From positions 124,001 to 188,000 of the forward strand of contig NZ_CAMLDC010000006.1 in assembly GCF_946478805.1 (NCBI RefSeq): a stretch of 64,000 bases of DNA, read 5' to 3'. Below, one piece after another: positions 9,487 to 16,909 of this stretch. Source of the DNA: an uncultured Fluviicola sp. GTDB taxonomy: Bacteria; Bacteroidota; Bacteroidia; Flavobacteriales; Crocinitomicaceae. The notes below the pieces were generated by a model. It saw only the letters and a program-made list of their open reading frames with translations. It searched no databases and was not told the origin of the DNA. A program made the position numbers and the translations under genes. Positions within the stretch are counted from its first letter, which is position 1. Every line of letters begins with the position of its first letter.

Positions 9487-12400
9487 ATGAAAGAAACTAT
9501 TCAAAAATCCGATAAATCATCCGGCACTCCTTTTCGGAGCCGCGGCGCGGTGCAAGCAAAATTGTCCGTCAACCAACCCGGCGACCGGCATGAAGCTGAA
9601 GCAGACTCTGCGGCAGAGCGTGTCGTGAATGGCTCCTCTCCTACCGGATCAACAGCATCCGGAAGCCCGGCTTCGGTGCAATTGAAACCGATCGCACAAA
9701 CCGTAACTCCGCGTATTCAGCGGAAAGAAGCTCCCGGTCAAATGGGACAGCTGGACGTGGAAGGCACCGAAGACAAAATGGGTGCAATCGGTCATGAAGG
9801 AATAATTCAGCGAAAAGAAACCGATCCGGGAACAGACCTTACTGCTACGGCACTGGATGGTCAGTTGCAGGAAACCAAAGGACAGGGAAATCCGCTTGCT
9901 CCTGAAGTGAAATCAGAAATGGAATCCGGCTTCGGGGCTGATTTCGGCGATGTACGGACCCATACGGGAACGAAAGCTGCTGATATGAATCAATCCCTGA
10001 AATCCAAAGCCTTTACCAACCAGGGGGACATTTATTTCAACCAGGGAAATTTCGATCCGAATTCAAAAGATGGAAAACAACTGCTCGCTCATGAACTCAC
10101 GCATACCATCCAGCAAGGAGCGGCTAAGACGGTTGCTGGCAAGGACAACAAGTCCAATCCGGAGAAGAAAGAGATCAATCCGGCGGATGTTGCCATGGCA
10201 AAAAACCAGGCCAAAAACAATCCCGGAACAGAAGAAAAAGCAGAAAAGCTCATTAAAGAAGCTACCTCTGAATTGAAAGGAAAACAACCGGCTCAAGCAA
10301 ATCAAAATACGCCTGCTGAAACGGAAAATGTTGCCGAAAAACAGCCAGCCGTTCAGGGAAAACTGGCTGAAGATGCCAAGAAAGAACAAGAAAATTCCAA
10401 GGAAGAAGCCAAAGCTTCGGAGGAAGGAAAAGCGGAAGCTAAAAATCCGGAAGCACAACCGGCGGAAGCAGTAGATAAAGCTATCGAAAAAGAAGTTACC
10501 GAAAAAGCAAAGGAAAAAGAGCCGAAGGAAGAGAAAGCAGCAAAATCAACTACCAAAGGCCCCGCAGAAAAAGAAAAACCCGAAGAAGGAGAAGACAAAA
10601 AAGGCGGGGAAGGAAAATCCCAAAAAGAGGAAGATCCGGGTCCCGAAGGCGTGAAGGAAGATTACGACAATCCGCCACCGGTAAAAGACGCCAAAGTGGA
10701 AGAGGCAACCGATAAAGCCGGTGAAGGTGTGGGCGTGGACGAAGAAGCCAATGTCAACGTGGAAGGATTGACCATGACGGCTCAGCAATTCCGTGACCAG
10801 GGAAAAAATTCCCTCGACCGTGTGAAGACACAGGCAGAAAACCGGGAAAAAGCAGAGAAGAAAAAGCACGAACTCGACAAGAAAATCGAAGGTTCTGACA
10901 AAGCTCTGAAAACGGCTGAGAAAAATACACAGATCCGTGAAAAGAAGATGACAAAGGTGATGGACAAAGCGATCGCCACTTCCAAGCAGCGCCAGGAAAA
11001 AGTAAGCAGCGAAGTAGGTGGATTTACCGATGAAGTCAAAAAGAACAAAGGAACCGCCACTGATTTAAAGAAAGAAACTGCCGGACTCAATAAGGGTTCC
11101 AAAGAAAATTCCAATCCCGACGAAAAAGAATCAGGAGAATTGAGCTCCAACTACGAAGAAATGGAAAGCGGAACGGCTACCATGGCAGATGGAATCATGG
11201 GTGTAGGAAACGTTGCCGCCAAACAAAAAGCGGATTCAAAGATGGCCAAAACCAAGAATGCAAAAACGGAAAAAGATTACAACCAATCCAAAGCCAACAT
11301 TCAAAAGTCGAAGCAAAAAATTTCCTCCGAGAAAAGCCGGAACACCAAAGCAAAATCAGACAGTAAATCACTGAAACCAAAATTCCAGGCGAGTAAAAAA
11401 CAGGAAGAACAACTGACCAAGGAAGGAAAATCCCTGATGAAAACCTCCTTTGAAATGGAAAATGAAACGCACCGTGCGCAGTATTTCTATTACAAAGACA
11501 TGCAAAGCATCGAGGGAACCGACGAAATGATCGTGCAGGAAGAACTTCGTGCCCAGTCCGAACTTTCCAACGGACCGGAAGCCTTGCTGTTTCGCTATGC
11601 CAACATGAAAAGTGATGGAGAACGGGAAACTTTTGTAGCCTCATTGAGTGAATCCGACCGATTGGCTTTAGGTTCGCAGCTCCAGGCCTTTAACATGAAC
11701 TTTGAAGCCTGGATCGAAACCAAAAAAATGGAATTGGGTGACCGCGTGGAGCAGAAACGTGCTGAAAAGATCGATCACTACAATGGCAAACGAAACAAAT
11801 CATTACAATCGCCGCTTAACAAAGCCACCAAGAACATCGATAAGATCTCCAAAACCGGGCTCTTGTGGACCAGTATGACCAAATCCCTGGAAGCTATGTG
11901 GGAAGGATTGAAGAACATTACCTGGGCCGATGTTTCCAAGATCGGGCTGGCCATGATCAATCCGCTCGAAACCTACAACACCATTGCGGAAGCAGTTGGT
12001 GGAATCTGGACCGATCTGAGCAGCTGGGAAGGATTCAGTGAAGACCCGGTGGGAATGATCTTGCAAAAAGGATCCAGTGTGGGAGTGAAATTATTGACCA
12101 TTGCCGGAGTAGTAACCGGGTTATTGGGAGTCCTTACCGTAGTAACCGGTATTGCAGCCTTCTTCTTCCCTCCACTTTGGGTTGTCGTAGGCTGGCTGGG
12201 CAGTGCTACAGCCACCATGTTCTCCGTTACCTTCTGGTTGGGATTGATCACCACCGTATTGAGTGTACTCTCGGGGATCAAGAACATTTTCAATGTGCAT
12301 ACCGCTAAAACCGCAGAGCAAATCTACCAGGGAAATAACAAGATCAAGACCGATGCCGCCAATACGACTGCCGGGGTGATGGCCATGGTGGGCGCCAAAT

Positions 12401-13704
12401 CCCCGCCTGTTCCACTCGACAGGAGCAAAATCGGGAAGATTAAGAATATGGTAGTAAAGACCTATAAATCCAGCAAAGGTTTTATTAAGCGTGGTGTACG
12501 CAAAATTCCACGCCTGATCAGTGCCTCTTTCAAAAAAGAGACCTGGACCGGTTTGTATGCCAGCTTTAAGAAATTCTCCTCCAAAAAGATCGATAATTTG
12601 TTTGGCGGCGGGAACAAGAAGAACCTTGTGAACAAAACAGACAAGGTAACCGATGTTGCACCGAAAAAAATACTAAAAAATGTCGATGAACCGAAAGTGC
12701 CTGCTCAATCTTCCGGAACCGGCAAGTTTGAGAAAAAAATGCCGGAGAAAACAAAGCCGGTGGATCTCGACACCAAAACCACGACCAAAACTCCGGACTT
12801 GGATCCAAATGCACCCGTAACGAATAAGTTACCGGAAACCAATAAGTTGCCGGAAACCAATAAAATTCCGGAGCCAAGTGCTTCCGATCTGAAGAAGGTG
12901 GAGAAAGACATCCATCCGGAGAAATCAGATTTGGACAAAGCGGATGCACCCAAAGACACACAAGTTGCAAACGGGGAAAAACCGCCGAAATCTAAAGTGC
13001 TGGAAGATAACCCTGATTTGAAAGATAAAGATTTAGACAACTTCAAGAAGTACGAAGATGACGTGGATCCTTCAACCAAGAAAAAGATGGAGGATGATGC
13101 CGATTCAGAAGTGAAAAAAGGAAAAGACCACGATAGCAAAGCAAAAGCATTAGTAATGGCACGGATCATCGTTGCTGCTAATGATAAAGTCGATACCCCT
13201 ATTCCAGGGTTACTTGCTGAATTAGCTCCATTAAAAGCAATGGAGGGAGTTAAAGACTTTAAAGCTGAATCAAATGGAAATGGGAAATTTGAAATATATT
13301 TGATTGCAAGTAAGATCAAAGCAGGTGATTATGATATTGATCCGGAGAAGGAGAACAATCAAAATTCAGTATCTGGGCAAAGTAGAAAGTATAAAGTAGA
13401 TAATATAACATTTAAAGGTTTAGTTCAAAACAGGCCTTTAAGTGAGTTAACTCATCATGATCTGTATAAAGCTTTTCAAAATACTGGATATAAACCTTCT
13501 AATCATGCGATTAAAAGATTGAAAGATGTGAGAACAGAGAGATTAGGATTTAAAACACTTAATGATATTAAACAAATTATTAATAAAGGAAATCTTTTTG
13601 ATGCTAATGATGGTCTTGTAGGAATATCTTATCAAGGAATGGAAGTGATTTTAAACCCCATTAATAATATAATAGTAACTTTCCGACCAGCTAAAATAAG
13701 ATAA
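9487..13704 (+). CDS. eCIS effector 2: DUF4157 core domain protein with C-terminal RNase-like toxin module
   Basis: 1405 aa. Parts in order: leader shared with effector 1 (to residue 111); DUF4157 domain (about 130-215) with HELTH at 202-206; a very charged lysine/glutamate/alanine stretch (215-410); long helical, probably coiled-coil region (420-800); hydrophobic helices (about 865-940) suited to membrane insertion; a proline-rich linker with imperfect NKLPET repeats (about 1110-1130); a pre-toxin segment (1209-1287) that occurs again at 15343-15580; and an AT-rich C-terminal module (1290-1405). That module contains SNHAIKRLKDVR and ends VILNPINNIIVTFRP, reminiscent of DUF4258-like/BECR-fold RNase toxins. 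The assignment is by pattern only. The immunity gene follows after one base. The ATG at 9487 lies behind a 150-bp noncoding stretch, so it may have its own promoter. Confidence 0.82.
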   Translation: MKETIQKSDKSSGTPFRSRGAVQAKLSVNQPGDRHEAEADSAAERVVNGSSPTGSTASGSPASVQLKPIAQTVTPRIQRKEAPGQMGQLDVEGTEDKMGAIGHEGIIQRKETDPGTDLTATALDGQLQETKGQGNPLAPEVKSEMESGFGADFGDVRTHTGTKAADMNQSLKSKAFTNQGDIYFNQGNFDPNSKDGKQLLAHELTHTIQQGAAKTVAGKDNKSNPEKKEINPADVAMAKNQAKNNPGTEEKAEKLIKEATSELKGKQPAQANQNTPAETENVAEKQPAVQGKLAEDAKKEQENSKEEAKASEEGKAEAKNPEAQPAEAVDKAIEKEVTEKAKEKEPKEEKAAKSTTKGPAEKEKPEEGEDKKGGEGKSQKEEDPGPEGVKEDYDNPPPVKDAKVEEATDKAGEGVGVDEEANVNVEGLTMTAQQFRDQGKNSLDRVKTQAENREKAEKKKHELDKKIEGSDKALKTAEKNTQIREKKMTKVMDKAIATSKQRQEKVSSEVGGFTDEVKKNKGTATDLKKETAGLNKGSKENSNPDEKESGELSSNYEEMESGTATMADGIMGVGNVAAKQKADSKMAKTKNAKTEKDYNQSKANIQKSKQKISSEKSRNTKAKSDSKSLKPKFQASKKQEEQLTKEGKSLMKTSFEMENETHRAQYFYYKDMQSIEGTDEMIVQEELRAQSELSNGPEALLFRYANMKSDGERETFVASLSESDRLALGSQLQAFNMNFEAWIETKKMELGDRVEQKRAEKIDHYNGKRNKSLQSPLNKATKNIDKISKTGLLWTSMTKSLEAMWEGLKNITWADVSKIGLAMINPLETYNTIAEAVGGIWTDLSSWEGFSEDPVGMILQKGSSVGVKLLTIAGVVTGLLGVLTVVTGIAAFFFPPLWVVVGWLGSATATMFSVTFWLGLITTVLSVLSGIKNIFNVHTAKTAEQIYQGNNKIKTDAANTTAGVMAMVGAKSPPVPLDRSKIGKIKNMVVKTYKSSKGFIKRGVRKIPRLISASFKKETWTGLYASFKKFSSKKIDNLFGGGNKKNLVNKTDKVTDVAPKKILKNVDEPKVPAQSSGTGKFEKKMPEKTKPVDLDTKTTTKTPDLDPNAPVTNKLPETNKLPETNKIPEPSASDLKKVEKDIHPEKSDLDKADAPKDTQVANGEKPPKSKVLEDNPDLKDKDLDNFKKYEDDVDPSTKKKMEDDADSEVKKGKDHDSKAKALVMARIIVAANDKVDTPIPGLLAELAPLKAMEGVKDFKAESNGNGKFEIYLIASKIKAGDYDIDPEKENNQNSVSGQSRKYKVDNITFKGLVQNRPLSELTHHDLYKAFQNTGYKPSNHAIKRLKDVRTERLGFKTLNDIKQIINKGNLFDANDGLVGISYQGMEVILNPINNIIVTFRPAKIR
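9511..9819 (+). repeat. Effector leader repeat, copy 2
   Basis: Near-identical partner of 2798-3106, same length and reading frame, with only scattered, mostly synonymous differences. The two genes diverge sharply on both sides of it. Confidence 0.85.
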
Positions 13705-13705
13705 T

Positions 13706-14143
13706 ATGTACTTGAAAAATAATTCTTCGTGTTTCGAATTGAAAATTTTATCCTATAGTGATTCTGTAGCAAGTTTACAAGAGGATCGCGATTGGTTAGA
13801 TGTTAGTATTCACGTGGTTGATGGTTCTTTAGAATGGCAAACAACAGGAACCTTTTTAAGGGTTCCTGAACTGCAAATTATACTCAACAAACTAATTGAA
13901 GTTTTTCAAAAACCAACTACCTCTGTTGAAAGAATAAATTTGATAGAGAATGAATTGGCTTTTTCAATTGGTCCAAATGAAATTTCCATTCATCTTGATT
14001 TCTATGCACATCCAAAAGGTAAAAATTATGATTACAATGAAGATAGTGAATATACAATATCTTTTATTTTAGATACACCTATTCTTAATAATCTTATACA
14101 TGGTATAGAAAGAGATATAAGGCGTTTCCCCCGACTAGTATGA
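13706..14143 (+). CDS. WapI-like immunity protein
   Basis: 145 aa, starting one base after the effector 2 stop. The layout (an N-terminal beta strand with FELKILSY, then RDWLDVSIHVVDGSLEW, ELQIILNKL and a C-terminal FYAHPKG...YTISFILD strand region) resembles the WapI/YxiJ-like immunity group known from polymorphic toxin loci. It is small, acidic, has no signal peptide and is AT-rich like the toxin module before it. I infer that it neutralises the C-terminal RNase-like module of effector 2. Downstream, the same frame continues after its stop into a fragment of another toxin. Confidence 0.68.
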   Translation: MYLKNNSSCFELKILSYSDSVASLQEDRDWLDVSIHVVDGSLEWQTTGTFLRVPELQIILNKLIEVFQKPTTSVERINLIENELAFSIGPNEISIHLDFYAHPKGKNYDYNEDSEYTISFILDTPILNNLIHGIERDIRRFPRLV

Positions 14144-14326
14144 TTAAAAAAGATTATCCCTAGTACATGGTATAGTATTGATGAAAAGGGTAAAATACAT
14201 CAGTTTCAAGTCGATCACAATGGATTTAGTCATTGGGCAGGAAGTGAAAATGGCGCCTCGGGAATAAAACTTCACAACACAACAAGAAAGAGATTACAAG
14301 AATACTATAAAGACTTTTTAAAATGA
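14144..14326 (+). pseudogene. Truncated polymorphic toxin tail (N-terminus missing)
   Basis: In the frame following the stop at 14141 there are about 60 codons ending at 14326. The peptide starts IPSTWYSID, contains DHNGFSHWAGS and ends KRLQEYYKDFLK. The spaced HNG...HW motif followed by a basic helix is typical of short C-terminal toxin tails of Rhs-like proteins as I recall them; I cannot name the family. There is no plausible start, so this is a leftover of a module whose upstream part is gone. Its stop overlaps the ATG of the next gene by 4 bp (ATGA), keeping the toxin-immunity junction intact. Confidence 0.6.
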
Positions 14327-14859
14327 CAACTATTTTTCAAACAGATAACATCACGATCAAAGTACAATTAAGTAATCATAATAGCTTTGATTCTATATTC
14401 GGGAGATTAAATTTTGAACTTAAAAACGAACGGATTTCAGATAATGAAGAACATAATCTTAGTTTTTTTTATGTAGATTGTGATATTCTGGAAACTTTTT
14501 TGACTAAAAATGATTCAATTGAAAATGATCTTTTTCAGTTGGATGATTCTCATCTTATTGAATACTGGAAACGTTGGAAAAATTTCACTGAAAATGTTGA
14601 CCTTATAAAGAATGAAACACCTGAGGTTGAATTCTTCAATGATAACTTTTTTAAAAATGGCGTGATTTTCCGAAGTAGTTTTTTTAATCACATATTTATT
14701 TTTTTCGTTTTAAAAAATTCAATAATCAGGTTCGTGATTTGGTCAGAAAAGGATTTGAAAGTGATTCGAATAGATATTTCAAAAGAAGAGTTAATAAAAG
14801 CTTTAAATTCGTTTAAAAATTTCTTTGAACAGGAAAATTTATCGATGAAAATCAATTAA
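14323..14859 (+). CDS. Putative orphan immunity protein
   Basis: 178 aa, very AT-rich and rich in Phe, Asn, Asp and Ile, with no signal peptide or membrane helix. I do not recognise the family. Its ATG overlaps the stop of the truncated toxin tail before it, the same coupling seen for effector 1 and its LRR partner, so it is most likely the immunity gene of that lost toxin. Acidic character and size fit an immunity protein. No function beyond this can be read from the sequence. Confidence 0.55.
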   Translation: MTTIFQTDNITIKVQLSNHNSFDSIFGRLNFELKNERISDNEEHNLSFFYVDCDILETFLTKNDSIENDLFQLDDSHLIEYWKRWKNFTENVDLIKNETPEVEFFNDNFFKNGVIFRSSFFNHIFIFFVLKNSIIRFVIWSEKDLKVIRIDISKEELIKALNSFKNFFEQENLSMKIN

Positions 14860-14934
14860 ATTGATACTTATACTCGGTAGCAAAAACGATTAGAATCATG
14901 TCGGGTGGTCCAATATAGTCTAAATAGAAATTTC

Positions 14935-15159
14935 ATGTTGGAATTCATTCTTAAAAACGTCAATAATTTATCAGAGTATGTTATGGCTACTGCACTCTCC
15001 AATGTGATTGTTGACGAGAGTCTAGTTTCTGAATCTAAAGAATTACAGCTATTTATTTCTAGTGTGTTAAAATATCTGCAAAACGATCTATCTTCCAATA
15101 AATCGAATGATACATTTTCGAAATTCATATCCACGTTCGGAACTAGGCACGATTCTTAA
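14935..15159 (+). CDS. Small hypothetical protein or remnant of an immunity gene
   Basis: 74 aa from the ATG at 14935 (a GTG at 14905 would add 10 residues). Predicted helical, with no recognisable domain or export signal. It sits between an orphan immunity gene and a transposase fragment, in AT-rich DNA. It may be a broken immunity gene or not a gene at all. Confidence 0.25.
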   Translation: MLEFILKNVNNLSEYVMATALSNVIVDESLVSESKELQLFISSVLKYLQNDLSSNKSNDTFSKFISTFGTRHDS

Positions 15160-15194
15160 ATGATTTTTTAGCCTTTCATGTTTTCAGACAGCGA

Positions 15195-15338
15195 TTAAAT
15201 ATAATTATTCTGTTTTAATTTTTCCAATTCGGCACGTCCCATAAACAACCAGGGGTTTTGCCCCGACAAAGATTTGTGAGGATGATTCGCATTATGATCA
15301 ATCTGCCATTCATAAGCCATTGCATTAACTTCCTGAAT
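15195..15338 (-). mobile_element. C-terminal fragment of an IS3-family transposase (OrfB)
   Basis: Read on the minus strand, the last 48 codons before the stop at 15195 carry the end of an rve/integrase core: an NAMAYEWQIDHNANHPHKSL-type block followed by GQNPWLFM, characteristic of IS3-family OrfB C-termini in Bacteroidota. The rest of the transposase, OrfA and visible terminal inverted repeats are absent. The upstream end of the fragment is fused to antisense effector pre-toxin sequence at about 15340, so the element was broken by the event that placed that segment here. Confidence 0.7.
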
Positions 15339-15794
15339 GAAAGTGAAAAAAGGAAAAGACCACGATAGCAAAGCAAAAGCATTGGTAATGGCGCGGATCA
15401 TTGTTGCTGCTAATGATAAAGTCGATACCCCTATTCCAGGGTTACTTGCTGAATTAGCTCCATTAAAAGCAATGGAGGGAGTTAAAGACTTTAAAGCTGA
15501 ATCAAATGGAAATGGGAAATTTGAAATATATTTGATTGCAAGCAAGATCAAAGCAGGTGATTATGATATTGATCCGGAGAATGAGGGGAAAGAAAATAAT
15601 CAGCTAAAATCTAAAGAACTTCAAAACCTTATATCTTAGATGGTCATAACCGATTAAAAGCACTAGCTAAATTAAATATGGATTTACCTGGTGAAGCTAA
15701 AATTATGCGATTGACGAAAGAAGAAGCTGTAAAGCTTTACAAAGATAAAATGGAGTACATTTTGAAATCAGTGAATAATGATCGAGGAAATTGA
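15337..15794 (+). pseudogene. Orphan toxin cassette: effector 2 pre-toxin segment plus truncated, frameshifted ParB-like toxin
   Basis: Bases 15343-15580 match 13111-13348 of effector 2 without indels and with only a handful of substitutions. After the DIDPE motif the sequence diverges: the frame stops at 15637-15639, but a shift near 15620-15630 (by a CAAAACC run) opens a frame reading PYILDGHNRLKALAKL and continuing to a TGA at 15792-15794. The DGHNRL motif is typical of ParB/sulfiredoxin-like nuclease domains, which occur as toxins in polymorphic systems. The N-terminal half of such a domain is missing. The cassette therefore has the homology handle and the tail of a toxin but is not functional as it stands. 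It overlaps the next gene by 17 bp. Confidence 0.7.
15343..15580 (+). repeat. Copy of effector 2 pre-toxin segment
   Basis: 238-bp direct repeat of 13111-13348, encoding the segment from KKGKDHDSKAK to GDYDIDPE. It lies just upstream of a different toxin module in each case, so it can serve as the homology arm for exchange of effector C-termini. Confidence 0.88.
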
Positions 15795-16200
15795 AAAACA
15801 CATTAATATTTTTTATAGACACATTCAGCGTTTTAATTATTTGTTGAAACAGAATTTTGAATTCAATTCGTATCCCACTTATAATGATGCTGGAAAATTA
15901 TTTCCTCGAAAAGGAGAGTTTATAGATGGGGATTTGACTTATAAATATCAATTTCATGGTAAAGGATGTACAATAATCATAAATGAAATATGGATCAATT
16001 ATAATATTGATATATTGAATAATAATGAAAGTACTGTTACTGCTTGGGATATTAAAAAATTCATGGAAACTTATACTGGTCAAACCTTAGAATACAAAGC
16101 TAGTCAAATGGATCAGGTACTTCTTGAACTAGAAAAGAAGCATGTTTTAATTAGAAGGACTCCTGAATTTATGGTTTTTAATATTATTGATACCAAATAA
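15778..16200 (+). CDS. Putative immunity protein (possibly DUF6896-like)
   Basis: 140 aa, AT-rich, no export signal. It overlaps the end of the truncated ParB-like toxin frame by 17 bp, the position of the cognate immunity gene. The central YKYQFHGKGCTIIINE block followed by TAWDIKKFM resembles a small family I recall as DUF6896, often seen next to polymorphic toxins; I hold that name with low confidence. It should be treated as an orphan immunity gene kept beside its decayed toxin. Confidence 0.55.
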   Translation: MIEEIEKHINIFYRHIQRFNYLLKQNFEFNSYPTYNDAGKLFPRKGEFIDGDLTYKYQFHGKGCTIIINEIWINYNIDILNNNESTVTAWDIKKFMETYTGQTLEYKASQMDQVLLELEKKHVLIRRTPEFMVFNIIDTK

Positions 16201-16307
16201 ATTAATTACATATATCCTACAATCTTTATATTAAAAAGAAATATTAGCTACAAGCAGTACATTACACCCTTAATGAAAATTGGACCTAAATGGTTGGAAA
16301 TAAATAT

Positions 16308-16631
16308 ATGGAAAAGAGAATTTATATTGATTTTAGAGAAATAACTGAAATTTCAGATTTGCATGATAAATTAAATGAGGAATTAGGCTTCCCGGATTTT
16401 TACGGAAGGAATGTCAATGCGTTGATAGATTGTTTGCAGAGTATGAGATTTCCGGAGGAAGGAATGAGTAAAGTTGTTTTAGAGAAAGAAGAGGTTTTGG
16501 TTTTGGATTTGAAAAATTTTTCTAATGCAAAAATGATCATCGTAAACAGTTTATTAGTTGCCGTAGAAGCGGTTAATCAAAGAGAAATAGATAGAAATAG
16601 AAAACATAGTATTATTCTCGCTTTATCATAA
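16308..16631 (+). CDS. Barstar-family protein (RNase inhibitor/immunity)
   Basis: 107 aa. Shows the barstar layout: first strand with KRIYIDFREI, helix with DLHDKLNEELGFPDFYGRN (the conserved G-FP-FYG-N motif), NALIDCL, and a C-terminal helix-strand pair. The ATG at 16308 puts the first strand at the very N-terminus as in the family; an in-frame ATG at 16290 adds only six residues. Barstar homologues inhibit barnase-like and related RNases and are common immunity genes in polymorphic toxin loci. No barnase-type toxin is present in this window, so it is orphan here unless it acts on a toxin from other cells. A strong terminator follows 60 bp downstream. Confidence 0.85.
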   Translation: MEKRIYIDFREITEISDLHDKLNEELGFPDFYGRNVNALIDCLQSMRFPEEGMSKVVLEKEEVLVLDLKNFSNAKMIIVNSLLVAVEAVNQREIDRNRKHSIILALS

Positions 16632-16692
16632 ATATTTAAAGTTTACTAAATAGAGAATGATCCTATATAGTATTGGTTTAAAGAAGTATTAT

Positions 16693-16721
16693 AAAAAGGC
16701 CATATCACGTGGTCTTTTTTT
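16693..16721 (+). terminator. Rho-independent terminator after barstar gene
   Basis: A ten-pair stem (AAAAAGGCCA with TGGTCTTTTT, one G-U pair), 7-base loop and T-run on the plus strand. It closes the immunity-gene array. Confidence 0.75.
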
Positions 16722-16772
16722 GTTGTAAATCGAACGGCTATGCTCAAGGCGTAGAGAAAATTTATTTGAAAA

Positions 16773-16893
16773 CGGATACTCCCAAAGACACCCAAGTGGC
16801 AAACGGGGAAAAACCGCCGAAATCTGAAGTATTGGAAGATAGCCCTGATTTGTAGACAACTTCAAGAAGTACGAAGATGACGTGGATCCTTCA
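16773..16893 (+). pseudogene. Relic of effector 2 linker
   Basis: Matches effector 2 at 12941-13074 (from the PKDTQVANGEKPPKS region to EDDVDPS). A 13-base deletion after the NPDL-equivalent codons creates a stop and frameshift. The relic ends at about 16893, 17 bp before the stop of the convergent glycosyltransferase gene, and so marks the right edge of the effector-derived DNA. Confidence 0.78.
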
Positions 16894-16909
16894 GACTTCG
16901 ACTGTTTTA

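Noticed and set aside
12705..13319. 204-aa open frame on the minus strand
   Set aside because: Antisense to the low-complexity linker of effector 2; serine-rich product with no domain. Codon bias of the sense gene explains it.
15195..15551. 118-aa minus-strand frame as one gene
   Set aside because: Only the last 48 codons are transposase; the first part is antisense to the effector repeat and appears likewise opposite effector 2. Reported as a fragment instead.
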